Source: CAYYMD01 sp964480425 (GTDB lineage: Bacteria; Planctomycetota; Phycisphaerae; SM23-33). Taken from it: a DNA stretch of 12,018 nucleotides. The notes beneath the pieces were generated by a model. That model saw only the letters and a program-made list of their open reading frames with translations. It did no database searches and had not been told where the DNA came from. A program made the translations under genes and the position numbers. Shown piece after piece: positions 1 to 5,073 of the stretch; the stretch's first letter is position 1, and each line of letters opens with the position of its first letter. The DNA is taken from NCBI GenBank assembly GCA_964480425.1, contig CAYZPY010000077.1, forward strand, positions 1 through 12,018, in the 5' to 3' direction.

Positions 1-824
1 CCGGCATCGCCGCGGCGAGCCGGTCGCTTTCGCCCGGGGGGGCGAACCGCGCCGCACGCGCCATAATGACCACCGACACCAGGCCCAAGTCGGCGGGCGA
101 AAAAGTCCGCATCGCCGGAAAAGAGAGCAGCATCAGCGGCATTGCCAAGGGCGCCGGGATGATCGCCCCGTCGCTGGCGACGATGATAGCGGTCATAACC
201 ACCGACGCCGCCATTACGCCCGCAGCGCTGCACAAGGCGCTTGCCGAGGCGACCAAAACGTCGTTCAACGCCATCACCGTGGACGGCGACACGTCAACCT
301 CGGACATGGTTATCGCGATGGCGTCGGGCGCGGCGGGCAATCGCCGCATGTCGGCGGGCAAGCCGGGATACAAGAAATTCACCGATGCGCTGCGTCGGGT
401 TTGCATGTCGCTGGCGCGACAGATAGCGGCCGACGGCGAGGGCGCGACCCGGCTGGTCGAAATAACGGTAAAAGGCGCGCGCAGCGAAGCGGATGCGAAA
501 ATCGCCGCAAAGTCCGTGGCGAACTCCCCGCTGGTCAAGTGCGCGATTCACGGCGGCGATCCCAACTGGGGTCGAATCGCCGCCGCCGTCGGCAAATCCG
601 CCGCAAAGGTGGTCCAGGACAAACTCGCCATCCGCATAGGCGACCAGGCGGTCTTTTCTGCGGGCCGGGGGCGAAAATTCGACCCGAAGAAGGCGAGCAG
701 ACACCTGTCGGGCAAGGAAGTGAAAATCCTATGCGATCTTAAACTCGGCCGCGGCTCGTACACCGCCCTGACATGCGACCTCTCTGCCGACTACGTCGCC
801 ATAAACGCCGAGTATCATACCTGA
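1..824 (+). CDS. argJ: ArgJ, glutamate N-acetyltransferase / amino-acid acetyltransferase, 3' part
   Basis: C-terminal part of the bifunctional ornithine acetyltransferase/N-acetylglutamate synthase of the cyclic arginine pathway. It moves acetyl from N-acetylornithine to glutamate and acts in the cytoplasm. The reading frame is open from base 3, before the first ATG at 66, and already reads as ArgJ there (ARAIMTTDTRPK), so the gene begins upstream of the window and 66 is not its start. The self-cleavage motif KGAGMIAPSLATM is visible. The nucleophilic Thr, which becomes residue 1 of the beta chain, is encoded at 180-182. Other family signatures are TVDGDTSTSD, the HGGDPNWGR block and the ending CDLSADYVAINAEYHT, so the C-terminus is complete. 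It is the only + strand gene here and converges on the response regulator across 54 bases with no clear terminator hairpin. Whether the full protein also has acetyl-CoA-dependent synthase activity cannot be judged from this part. Confidence 0.95.
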   Translation, partial: GIAAASRSLSPGGANRAARAIMTTDTRPKSAGEKVRIAGKESSISGIAKGAGMIAPSLATMIAVITTDAAITPAALHKALAEATKTSFNAITVDGDTSTSDMVIAMASGAAGNRRMSAGKPGYKKFTDALRRVCMSLARQIAADGEGATRLVEITVKGARSEADAKIAAKSVANSPLVKCAIHGGDPNWGRIAAAVGKSAAKVVQDKLAIRIGDQAVFSAGRGRKFDPKKASRHLSGKEVKILCDLKLGRGSYTALTCDLSADYVAINAEYHT

Positions 825-878
825 TAATTTATGATCTGCCCAGGGAAGCCCGGACTATACTGTTAATCCTTAATCCGG

Positions 879-2235
879 TTATTCCTTCAGCCCGTATTCC
901 TTGATTTTGCGATACAGCGTGCGCTCACCGATGCCGAGCATTTTCGACGCCTGCTGGCGGTTTCCATTCACCATCTGGAGGGTGTTTCTGATGAGTTCCT
1001 TCTCGGCCTGTTCGAGACTTATCCCTGCCAGCTGATCCGTAGTTTTCCCGGTCTGTTCAGGGCGGGCGAGAATCTCCTCCGGAAGGTCCTCGACGGTTAT
1101 TTTGTCCCCTCCCGAGAGCACCACCATGTTCTCGATGACGTTTCGCAGCTGCCGGACGTTTCCAGGCCAGTCGTACGCCGTCATCACCCGCCTGGCCTCG
1201 GGCGTGAGCCCCTTGACTTCCGCATCGTGCTCCTTAGCGGCACGACGGATGAAGTAGTCTATTAACAACGGTATGTCCTGCCTCCTGCGGCGCAGAGGAG
1301 GAATGATTATCGTGGCGCCCTTTATCCGAAAGTACAGGTCTTCGCGGAACTTGCCCTCCCGGACCCGCTTTTCCAGGTCGGTATTGGTCGCGCTTATTAT
1401 TCGGACGTCCACCTGCCTGGATTCGTTGGACCCCACGCGGACGACCTCCCCGTTTTCGAGTACGCGGAGGAGCTTGGCCTGCATGGCCTGGGACATGTCG
1501 CCGATCTCGTCGAGAAACATCGTCCCCCCGTCGGCGTGCTCGAACCGCCCCGGACGGTCCGACGCCGCCCCCGTGTAGGCGCCCTTGACGTGCCCGAACA
1601 GTTCATCCTCCAGGAGCGTTTCGCTCAGCCCGGCGCAGTTTATCGTTACGAACCGCTTGTCGGACCGGCGTGAGTTCTGGTGAATAGCCCCGGCCAGCAG
1701 CTCCTTCCCCGTTCCGGATTCGCCCAGAATCAGCACCGGCAGGTCAGAGGGCGCTACCCGACGGATAGTCTGAAGTATCTCCAGCATGGGGGGGGAATGA
1801 GCGACGATGTTCTCAAAGCCGTATTTCTCGTCCAGTCGCCGGCGCAGTTCCTTTATCACCCGCTGCTGGGCGGTATCTCTCGCGGCCCGGGCGACTACGG
1901 TGCGAAGTTCGTCCACGTCGAGCGGCTTTTCGATGTAATCGAAGGCGCCCTGCTGCAAAGCGGTTCGGCAGGTCTGGACCGAGGAATGCGCCGTTATCAG
2001 AATAACCTTTGTGCCCGGTGATTGTTTCATGGCGGCCTGGAGCACCGCCAGCCCGTCCTCCTGTGAACCAAGGACAAGGTCGGTCACGATGATGTCGAAA
2101 TGCCTGCTCTTCAGTCGCGTTATGGCCTCGGCGCCGTCGTGCGCGACCGAGCAGCTGTGGCCCATGCGCGACAGGCCCTCTTCGATGGCCTCGGCGTGCG
2201 CGGGTTCGTCTTCTACTATAAGTATTTCAGCTACT
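879..2235 (-). CDS. NtrC-family sigma-54-dependent response regulator, 5' end lost in assembly gap
   Basis: Cytoplasmic enhancer-binding activator of sigma-54 RNA polymerase, to be phosphorylated by a histidine kinase. The reading frame stays open through the ATG at 2165 up to the N-run and encodes VAEILIVEDEPAHAEA, the first strand and acidic pocket of a receiver domain. The 2165 ATG is therefore internal, and the true start lies in the gap, probably only a few codons away. Counted from 2165: phospho-acceptor Asp29 in TDLVLG, the ITAHS Thr and IEKP Lys of the receiver; AAA+ domain with Walker A GESGTGKE (148-155), GAYTGA loop (195-200), Walker B GGTMFLDE (213-220) and an R-finger region; Fis-type HTH at about 385-426 (NRQQASKMLGIGERTLYRKI). 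The sigma-54 contact loop is GAYTGA instead of the common GAFTGA. The likely partner is the kinase at 3660-4481, though slyD, a cold-shock gene and the gap lie between them. Confidence 0.93.
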
Positions 2236-2245
2236 NNNNNNNNNN
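2236..2245. other. Assembly gap (10 Ns)
   Basis: Ten consecutive Ns. A round number like this usually marks a scaffold join of estimated or unknown length. It removes the start codon and ribosome-binding site of the response regulator. The codon just before the visible GTA (Val) has the form NNA, so the start must lie at least two codons into the gap. Confidence 0.98.
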
Positions 2246-2259
2246 TTCCATAGGCGGTA

Positions 2260-2288
2260 AAACTACCCTAAGGGCGCGGCTGTGTCAA
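2260..2288 (-). promoter_or_regulatory. Candidate promoter reading toward the response regulator
   Basis: On the minus strand a perfect -35 box TTGACA (2283-2288) is followed after 17 bases by TAGTTT (2260-2265), which matches TATAAT at only three positions. It points into the gap and the response-regulator gene. The real distance to that gene is unknown because of the Ns. Confidence 0.35.
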
Positions 2289-2316
2289 ACTCCACCGCCG
2301 GGCAGTGATTCGGCGC

Positions 2317-2333
2317 TTTGCATATTGCATACG
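2317..2333. repeat. Tandem 7-bp repeat TTGCATA x2
   Basis: TTGCATA occurs twice head to tail (2318-2324 and 2325-2331) and is followed by CG. It lies about 30 bases upstream of the candidate -35 box of the response regulator. The nine bases TTGCATACG recur at 3390-3398, in the promoter region of the cold-shock gene at 3022-3222. It could be a regulator site or a coincidence. Confidence 0.4.
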
Positions 2334-2385
2334 ATAACCATCGTGACGCAGATACGTGCCCGCCGGGCCCTGAAACGCGCCAGGG

Positions 2386-2401
2386 AAAAAGTCGCTCAGC
2401 G
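2386..2401 (-). terminator. Weak terminator-like hairpin after slyD
   Basis: Shortly after the slyD stop, the minus-strand transcript has CGC-TGA-GCG (2393-2401), then AC and five Ts (2386-2390). The stem is only 3 bp, possibly 4 with flanking pairs, so this is a weak candidate for an intrinsic terminator. Confidence 0.25.
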
Positions 2402-2409
2402 CCGTTACC

Positions 2410-2841
2410 CTATTCGATCTCGACCAGGCGGATGTCGAAAGTCAGGTCTTCACCCGCCAGCGGATGGTTCGCGTCGAGGGTGACGCTGTTGTCGTTCACG
2501 TCGGTAACCAGGAGATTAATCTTCTGACCGTCCTGCGGGCGAGTGGCCTGAAGATACTGGCCCTTTTGCGACTCCAGTTCGTCGGGCAACTGGTCTCGCT
2601 GGACTTCCTGAACCAGTTCCTGGCGGTGCGGACCGTAGGCCTGGTCAGAAGTAATCTCTGCGCTCTTGCTCTCGCCGGGGCTCATTCCGACGACCGCCTG
2701 CTCGAAGCCGGGAATTACCTGTCCTTCGCCGATCTTGAACTCCAGCGGTTCCCGCTGCTCGGAGCTGTCAAAGACCTTTCCGTCTTTGAGCTTTCCGGTG
2801 TAGTGTACTTTTACCATATCACCTTGTTTCGCGTCGGGCAT
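2410..2841 (-). CDS. slyD: SlyD-type FKBP peptidyl-prolyl cis-trans isomerase
   Basis: A 143-residue cytoplasmic prolyl isomerase/chaperone of the FKBP family, SlyD class. The FKBP core is clear: VKVHYTGKLKDGKVFDSS (10-27), the IGEGQVIPGFEQAVVGM block (37-53) and AYGP (69-72). An insert-in-flap segment follows at about 71-118. The SlyD signature near the end reads DANHPLAGEDLTF (123-135). The His/Cys-rich metal-binding tail of E. coli SlyD is absent, since the protein stops just after RLVEIE. The frame runs open to 2967, but the ATG at 2839-2841 is chosen because AAGGA lies five bases before it and the homologous region starts there. It is on the same strand as the cold-shock gene upstream (3022-3222), separated by about 180 bases without a clear promoter, so the two may be co-transcribed. 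Confidence 0.93.
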   Translation of the reverse strand: MPDAKQGDMVKVHYTGKLKDGKVFDSSEQREPLEFKIGEGQVIPGFEQAVVGMSPGESKSAEITSDQAYGPHRQELVQEVQRDQLPDELESQKGQYLQATRPQDGQKINLLVTDVNDNSVTLDANHPLAGEDLTFDIRLVEIE

Positions 2842-3021
2842 TATTTTCCTTTCGGTTGAGGTTAAAAAGAACTCCGGTCCGCACGAAAAATTCATCGGAC
2901 ACTTCGAACCCGATAATCCGAGAAACACCGCGCCGGATGCGCGCGTATTAAGGCCGGCGGTATTCAACCGACCCGATTCCCCTTAAGAATTATATCATCG
3001 AGCCCGATGAAATCGGACTGA

Positions 3022-3222
3022 TTAGACGACCGATACGTTGACCGCTCTGGGTCCTTTTTCGGCCTGGACTATCTCGAAGGTAACCTCGGCGCCTTCTTCG
3101 AGGGTTTTGTAACCTTCGCCGTTAATGTCGCTGTGGTGGACAAAGGCGTCGGTTCCGTCCTCGGCAGCTATAAACCCAAATCCCTTCGAATCGTTGAACC
3201 ATTTGACTGTACCGTTTGCCAT
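3022..3222 (-). CDS. Cold-shock domain protein (CspA family), 66 aa
   Basis: Single OB-fold cold-shock domain that binds single-stranded RNA/DNA and acts as an RNA chaperone or antiterminator. RNP1 is KGFGFI (13-18), RNP2 is DAFVHHS (25-31), and the N-terminus MANGTVKWFNDSKGFG is typical. The length of 66 residues is normal for stand-alone CSPs. The Shine-Dalgarno is GGAAGGA, seven bases before the ATG. The first RNP2 position is Asp-Ala instead of the usual Asp-Val, which is a mild difference. Downstream, CCGAT-GAA-ATCGG (3004-3016) could form a small hairpin but has no T-run. The gene has a long hairpin-rich upstream region (3223 to about 3500) and is one of two CSP genes here. Which environmental cue induces it is not shown by the sequence. 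Confidence 0.95.
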   Translation of the reverse strand: MANGTVKWFNDSKGFGFIAAEDGTDAFVHHSDINGEGYKTLEEGAEVTFEIVQAEKGPRAVNVSVV

Positions 3223-3296
3223 GCTTTTTTCCTTCCAATTTTAACCCGCCATTCGGCGGGCTCCTCTCGTGGGTCTGCAATACCGCCCGTTGGCGG
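3223..3296 (-). promoter_or_regulatory. Two strong hairpins in the 5' leader of the 66-aa CSP gene
   Basis: CCCGCC-ATTC-GGCGGG (3245-3260) is a perfect 6-bp stem with a 4-base loop, directly upstream of the Shine-Dalgarno. CCGCC-CGTT-GGCGG (3283-3296) is a perfect 5-bp stem with a 4-base loop. Both would form in the minus-strand RNA. The ribosome-binding site itself stays unpaired in these folds, so they may act as stability or pausing elements instead of directly hiding the site. Confidence 0.5.
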
Positions 3297-3374
3297 CAGG
3301 TCGGGGTGTACGCCTTATCGGAGTGCGACCGGGTATCCCTTCATTCCTCGTTTAAGCTTACGTCCTTCCCATTA

Positions 3375-3405
3375 ATTGTGCACCATCATTTGCATACGTT
3401 GCAAA
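3375..3405 (-). promoter_or_regulatory. Candidate promoter with operator-like inverted repeat, CSP gene 3022-3222
   Basis: On the minus strand TTGCAA (3399-3404), an 18-base spacer and CACAAT (3375-3380) form a moderate sigma-70-like promoter. It would give a leader of roughly 145 bases. The -35 box overlaps a perfect inverted repeat, TTTGCA-TACGT-TGCAAA (3389-3405), which looks like a dimeric repressor or activator site. Confidence 0.4.
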
Positions 3406-3494
3406 CATGTCCCTAACCACCTGGGGACAATTCCGCGGCGCGGCCTACAATCAGCCGCCTATTATCCGCGGCCACGTCTTTCAATCGTGGGAAT

Positions 3495-3521
3495 CTTATA
3501 CCGCGTTATTACCTTATTCAA
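3495..3521 (-). promoter_or_regulatory. Alternative upstream promoter for the CSP gene 3022-3222
   Basis: On the minus strand TTGAAT (3516-3521) and TATAAG (3495-3500) are separated by 15 bases, shorter than the usual 16-18. Transcription from here would make a leader of about 265 bases. That leader would contain a further hairpin, TGTCCC-N10-GGGACA (3408-3429). Confidence 0.25.
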
Positions 3522-3570
3522 GAAATTAAGGGAAATGTTTCGGCAAAATTCGCCCCCGCCCTGCGGGAGA

Positions 3571-3609
3571 ACCGCACGTCATCACGCGTCGGTCACGTCC
3601 GCGTGCGGT
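3571..3609 (-). terminator. Inverted repeat downstream of the histidine kinase gene
   Basis: ACCGCACG (3571-3578) and CGTGCGGT (3602-3609) are perfect 8-bp arms around 23 bases. A second small stem, CCCGC-CCT-GCGGG, lies at 3555-3567, followed in the minus direction by a TTTT run near 3547-3550. The set lies 50-100 bases past the kinase stop and could end or protect its transcript, but it is not a textbook intrinsic terminator. Confidence 0.35.
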
Positions 3610-3659
3610 GCGGGCGGCGCGGCTGGTTGGAATGTTTCTATACCGTCTGGAGCGGGCAT

Positions 3660-4481
3660 TTATTCGGGCCCATTGTGGTCCGTCGCCAGGGGAATTTCCA
3701 CCACGAACCGGGTTCCCCTGCCCTGTTCGGATTCGGCGCGTATGCTTCCCCGGTGCTCGCGAATTATCCTGCGCGTGGTGGAAAGGCCCAGCCCGCTTCC
3801 GCCGGGCTTGGTCGAATAATACGCCTGGAACAATTTGCTCAACTGTTCCTCGTTCATGCCGTAGCCGGTGTCTATCACCTCGATAACGGCCGACTGTTTG
3901 CGTACCGAAAGTTTGATTAGCAGTTCGCCTCCCTGTGGCATCGCTTCGGTGGCGTTTATCATCAGGTTCAACAGGGCCTGCTTGAAAAGCGCAGCGTCCG
4001 CCATGACCATCACGGGAGAATCCGGAAGCGTGGTCCGCATGGTGATCCCGGCGGCGTCGGCCTGGGGAGAAAAAAAATCAATAATCTGCGATATCGCCTG
4101 GCGAAGGTCCGTTTTTTCAATGTCCAGTTCGTGTTTCGAGGTGTAGCGGAGAAAATCGTTCAGGATATTTTTCAACCTGCCGGTCTCGGTCTGAACGCTT
4201 TTCAGTCGCTGCAGCAGATTCCTTCCCTGGGGGTCGTTGCGCTTCTGGAGGTCTTCGATGAGCAGTTTGATATTTACGTTAATGGTGGAGAGCGGATTTT
4301 TTATCTCGTGCGCGAGCCCCCCCGCCAACTGACCCAGTTCCACCAGTTGCGAGTTTGTACCGGTAGATTCCCGACTCGCTTCTGTGCGTTTCAGGCCTCG
4401 CCACACAAACCGCCCCACAAAAATCAAACCGATCAGAACGCCCGCACCAACCCCCACGGCAAACCACAATAACTTACCCAT
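3660..4481 (-). CDS. Short membrane-anchored sensor histidine kinase (NtrB/AtoS-like core)
   Basis: A 273-residue two-component kinase. A single hydrophobic segment (about residues 4-27) and a basic stretch are followed directly by the catalytic core. No PAS, HAMP, GAF or periplasmic domain fits in between. H-box GGLAHEIKNPLSTI with phospho-acceptor His58; N-box NLMINATEAM (about 172-181, Asn176); G1 DTGYGM (204-209); G2 GGSGLGLS (227-234). The frame also offers a TTG one codon earlier (4482-4484). The ATG at 4479-4481 is preferred because AAGGA stands six bases before it. The HEIKNPL core is the type that usually pairs with NtrC-family regulators, and such a regulator lies at 879-2235 on the same strand, though three features intervene. 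With no visible sensor domain, the input must come through the membrane helix, a partner protein or the cytoplasmic core. Confidence 0.93.
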   Translation of the reverse strand: MGKLLWFAVGVGAGVLIGLIFVGRFVWRGLKRTEASRESTGTNSQLVELGQLAGGLAHEIKNPLSTINVNIKLLIEDLQKRNDPQGRNLLQRLKSVQTETGRLKNILNDFLRYTSKHELDIEKTDLRQAISQIIDFFSPQADAAGITMRTTLPDSPVMVMADAALFKQALLNLMINATEAMPQGGELLIKLSVRKQSAVIEVIDTGYGMNEEQLSKLFQAYYSTKPGGSGLGLSTTRRIIREHRGSIRAESEQGRGTRFVVEIPLATDHNGPE

Positions 4482-4595
4482 CAAATATCCTTATTACGCC
4501 GGGCACAATACAATCGCCCACGTTACTCGACGTCATCGTGTACGCGCGTCGTGCATTTTTTCGACGCCGTCGGTCGGGCCCGGTCGATGGGAAAG

Positions 4596-4850
4596 TCAGG
4601 CCTCTGGCGCGTTGATGGTGTCCTGGGCGTCCTGCCCGCCTTCGGTCGCCTGGTTGCGGTACACGTTCTTGGCTTGCAGACCCTTATCGCCCTGGATTAC
4701 CTCGTAATCGACCTGCTCGCCGTCTTTGAGTGACCGGAAACCGTCGCCCATGATCGCCGTATAGTGTACGAAGACGTCCTGGCCTTCCTCACCGACAATG
4801 AACCCGTAGCCTTTTTTCGGATCGAACCACTTTACCGTACCTGTAGCCAT
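4596..4850 (-). CDS. Cold-shock domain protein with C-terminal extension, 84 aa
   Basis: Second CspA-family RNA-binding protein. The OB-fold starts MATGTVKWFDPKKGYGF with RNP1 KGYGFI and RNP2 DVFVHYT, and the domain ends near GLQAKNV (about residue 67). It is followed by an acidic, Gln/Asp-rich tail of some 16 residues (ending TINAPEA) that the 66-aa paralogue lacks. The frame runs open upstream to 4925, but the ATG at 4848-4850 is the start: GGGAGGTG lies just before it and the domain begins there. It has its own promoter between pnp and itself (5027-5055) and a ~170-base structured leader in which the Shine-Dalgarno can be paired. The kinase gene follows 114 bases downstream with no clear terminator or good promoter between, so the two may share a transcript. 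Confidence 0.95.
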   Translation of the reverse strand: MATGTVKWFDPKKGYGFIVGEEGQDVFVHYTAIMGDGFRSLKDGEQVDYEVIQGDKGLQAKNVYRNQATEGGQDAQDTINAPEA

Positions 4851-5020
4851 ATGCCCACCTCCCGTAAAATAGAAACCGCGACGGGAGCAATCTACGGTAT
4901 GGATTGCCCTTTTGTAACATGCCAAACCTTAACGAGAAAGGTACACTGAAAACCATCCGAAGAATAATTTCAGATGTCACCATGTCACCAATCGATATGT
5001 TATTTCTAATTTTATATACT
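4851..5020 (-). promoter_or_regulatory. Long structured 5' leader, candidate RNA switch/thermosensor of the 84-aa CSP gene
   Basis: Reading the minus-strand RNA, hairpin B pairs CTCCCGT (strand positions 4887-4881) with ACGGGAG (4865-4859), seven perfect pairs that enclose the GGGAGG Shine-Dalgarno. Hairpin A pairs GGGCAATC (4909-4902) with GATTGCTC (4892-4885), eight pairs including one G-U, around a 9-base loop. A and B share bases 4885-4887 and cannot both form fully. Further upstream are ACCTT/AAGGT (4926-4930/4938-4942) and CTGAAA/TTTCAG (4946-4951/4968-4973). Length and layout resemble the ~160-nt leaders of cold-shock genes in other bacteria. The switching behaviour is inferred, not shown. 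Confidence 0.55.
4974..4989. repeat. Perfect 8-bp tandem duplication
   Basis: ATGTCACC occurs twice in direct succession (4974-4981, 4982-4989) inside the leader of the 84-aa cold-shock gene. In the transcript this reads GGUGACAU twice. It may be a duplication by slippage or a repeated protein-binding site. Confidence 0.6.
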
Positions 5021-5026
5021 TCGAAT

Positions 5027-5055
5027 ACTATAAACCTTTCCCAATATACAGTCAA
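5027..5055 (-). promoter_or_regulatory. Sigma-70-like promoter of the 84-aa CSP gene
   Basis: On the minus strand TTGACT (5050-5055), a 17-base spacer and TATAGT (5027-5032) match the consensus at 5 of 6 positions each. It lies right after the pnp stop in an AT-rich stretch unlike its GC-rich surroundings. The predicted start near 5020 gives a leader of about 170 bases. Confidence 0.7.
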
Positions 5056-5065
5056 TTATATATTG
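5042..5065. promoter_or_regulatory. Inverted repeat enclosing the -35 box (operator candidate)
   Basis: CAATATA (5042-5048) and TATATTG (5059-5065) are perfect 7-bp arms around 10 bases. The -35 hexamer TTGACT lies entirely within the 10-base centre. A dimeric protein bound here would occlude the promoter. On the + strand the repeat is followed by a long T-run, but no + strand gene exists nearby to be terminated. Confidence 0.45.
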
Positions 5066-5073
5066 TCTTTTTT

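Noticed and set aside
2246..2300. P-loop-like SIGGKTTL translation just right of the gap on the + strand
   Set aside because: A few residues resemble a Walker A motif, but the rest of the frame shows no ATPase features and runs into the slyD gene in antisense.
2842..2967. 42-codon N-terminal extension of the SlyD-type protein
   Set aside because: FKBP homology starts at the 2841 ATG, which has a good Shine-Dalgarno, and the extension is not a convincing signal peptide.
3376..3819. 147-aa + strand frame across the intergenic region and kinase 3' end
   Set aside because: It overlaps the conserved ATPase domain of the kinase and has no domain or plausible start signal. The intergenic part is better explained as promoter and leader DNA.
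4908..4990. Possible + strand terminator or small + strand gene in the cold-shock leader
   Set aside because: There is no upstream + strand gene to terminate, and the small + strand frames lack start signals. The minus-strand promoter and leader explain the region better.
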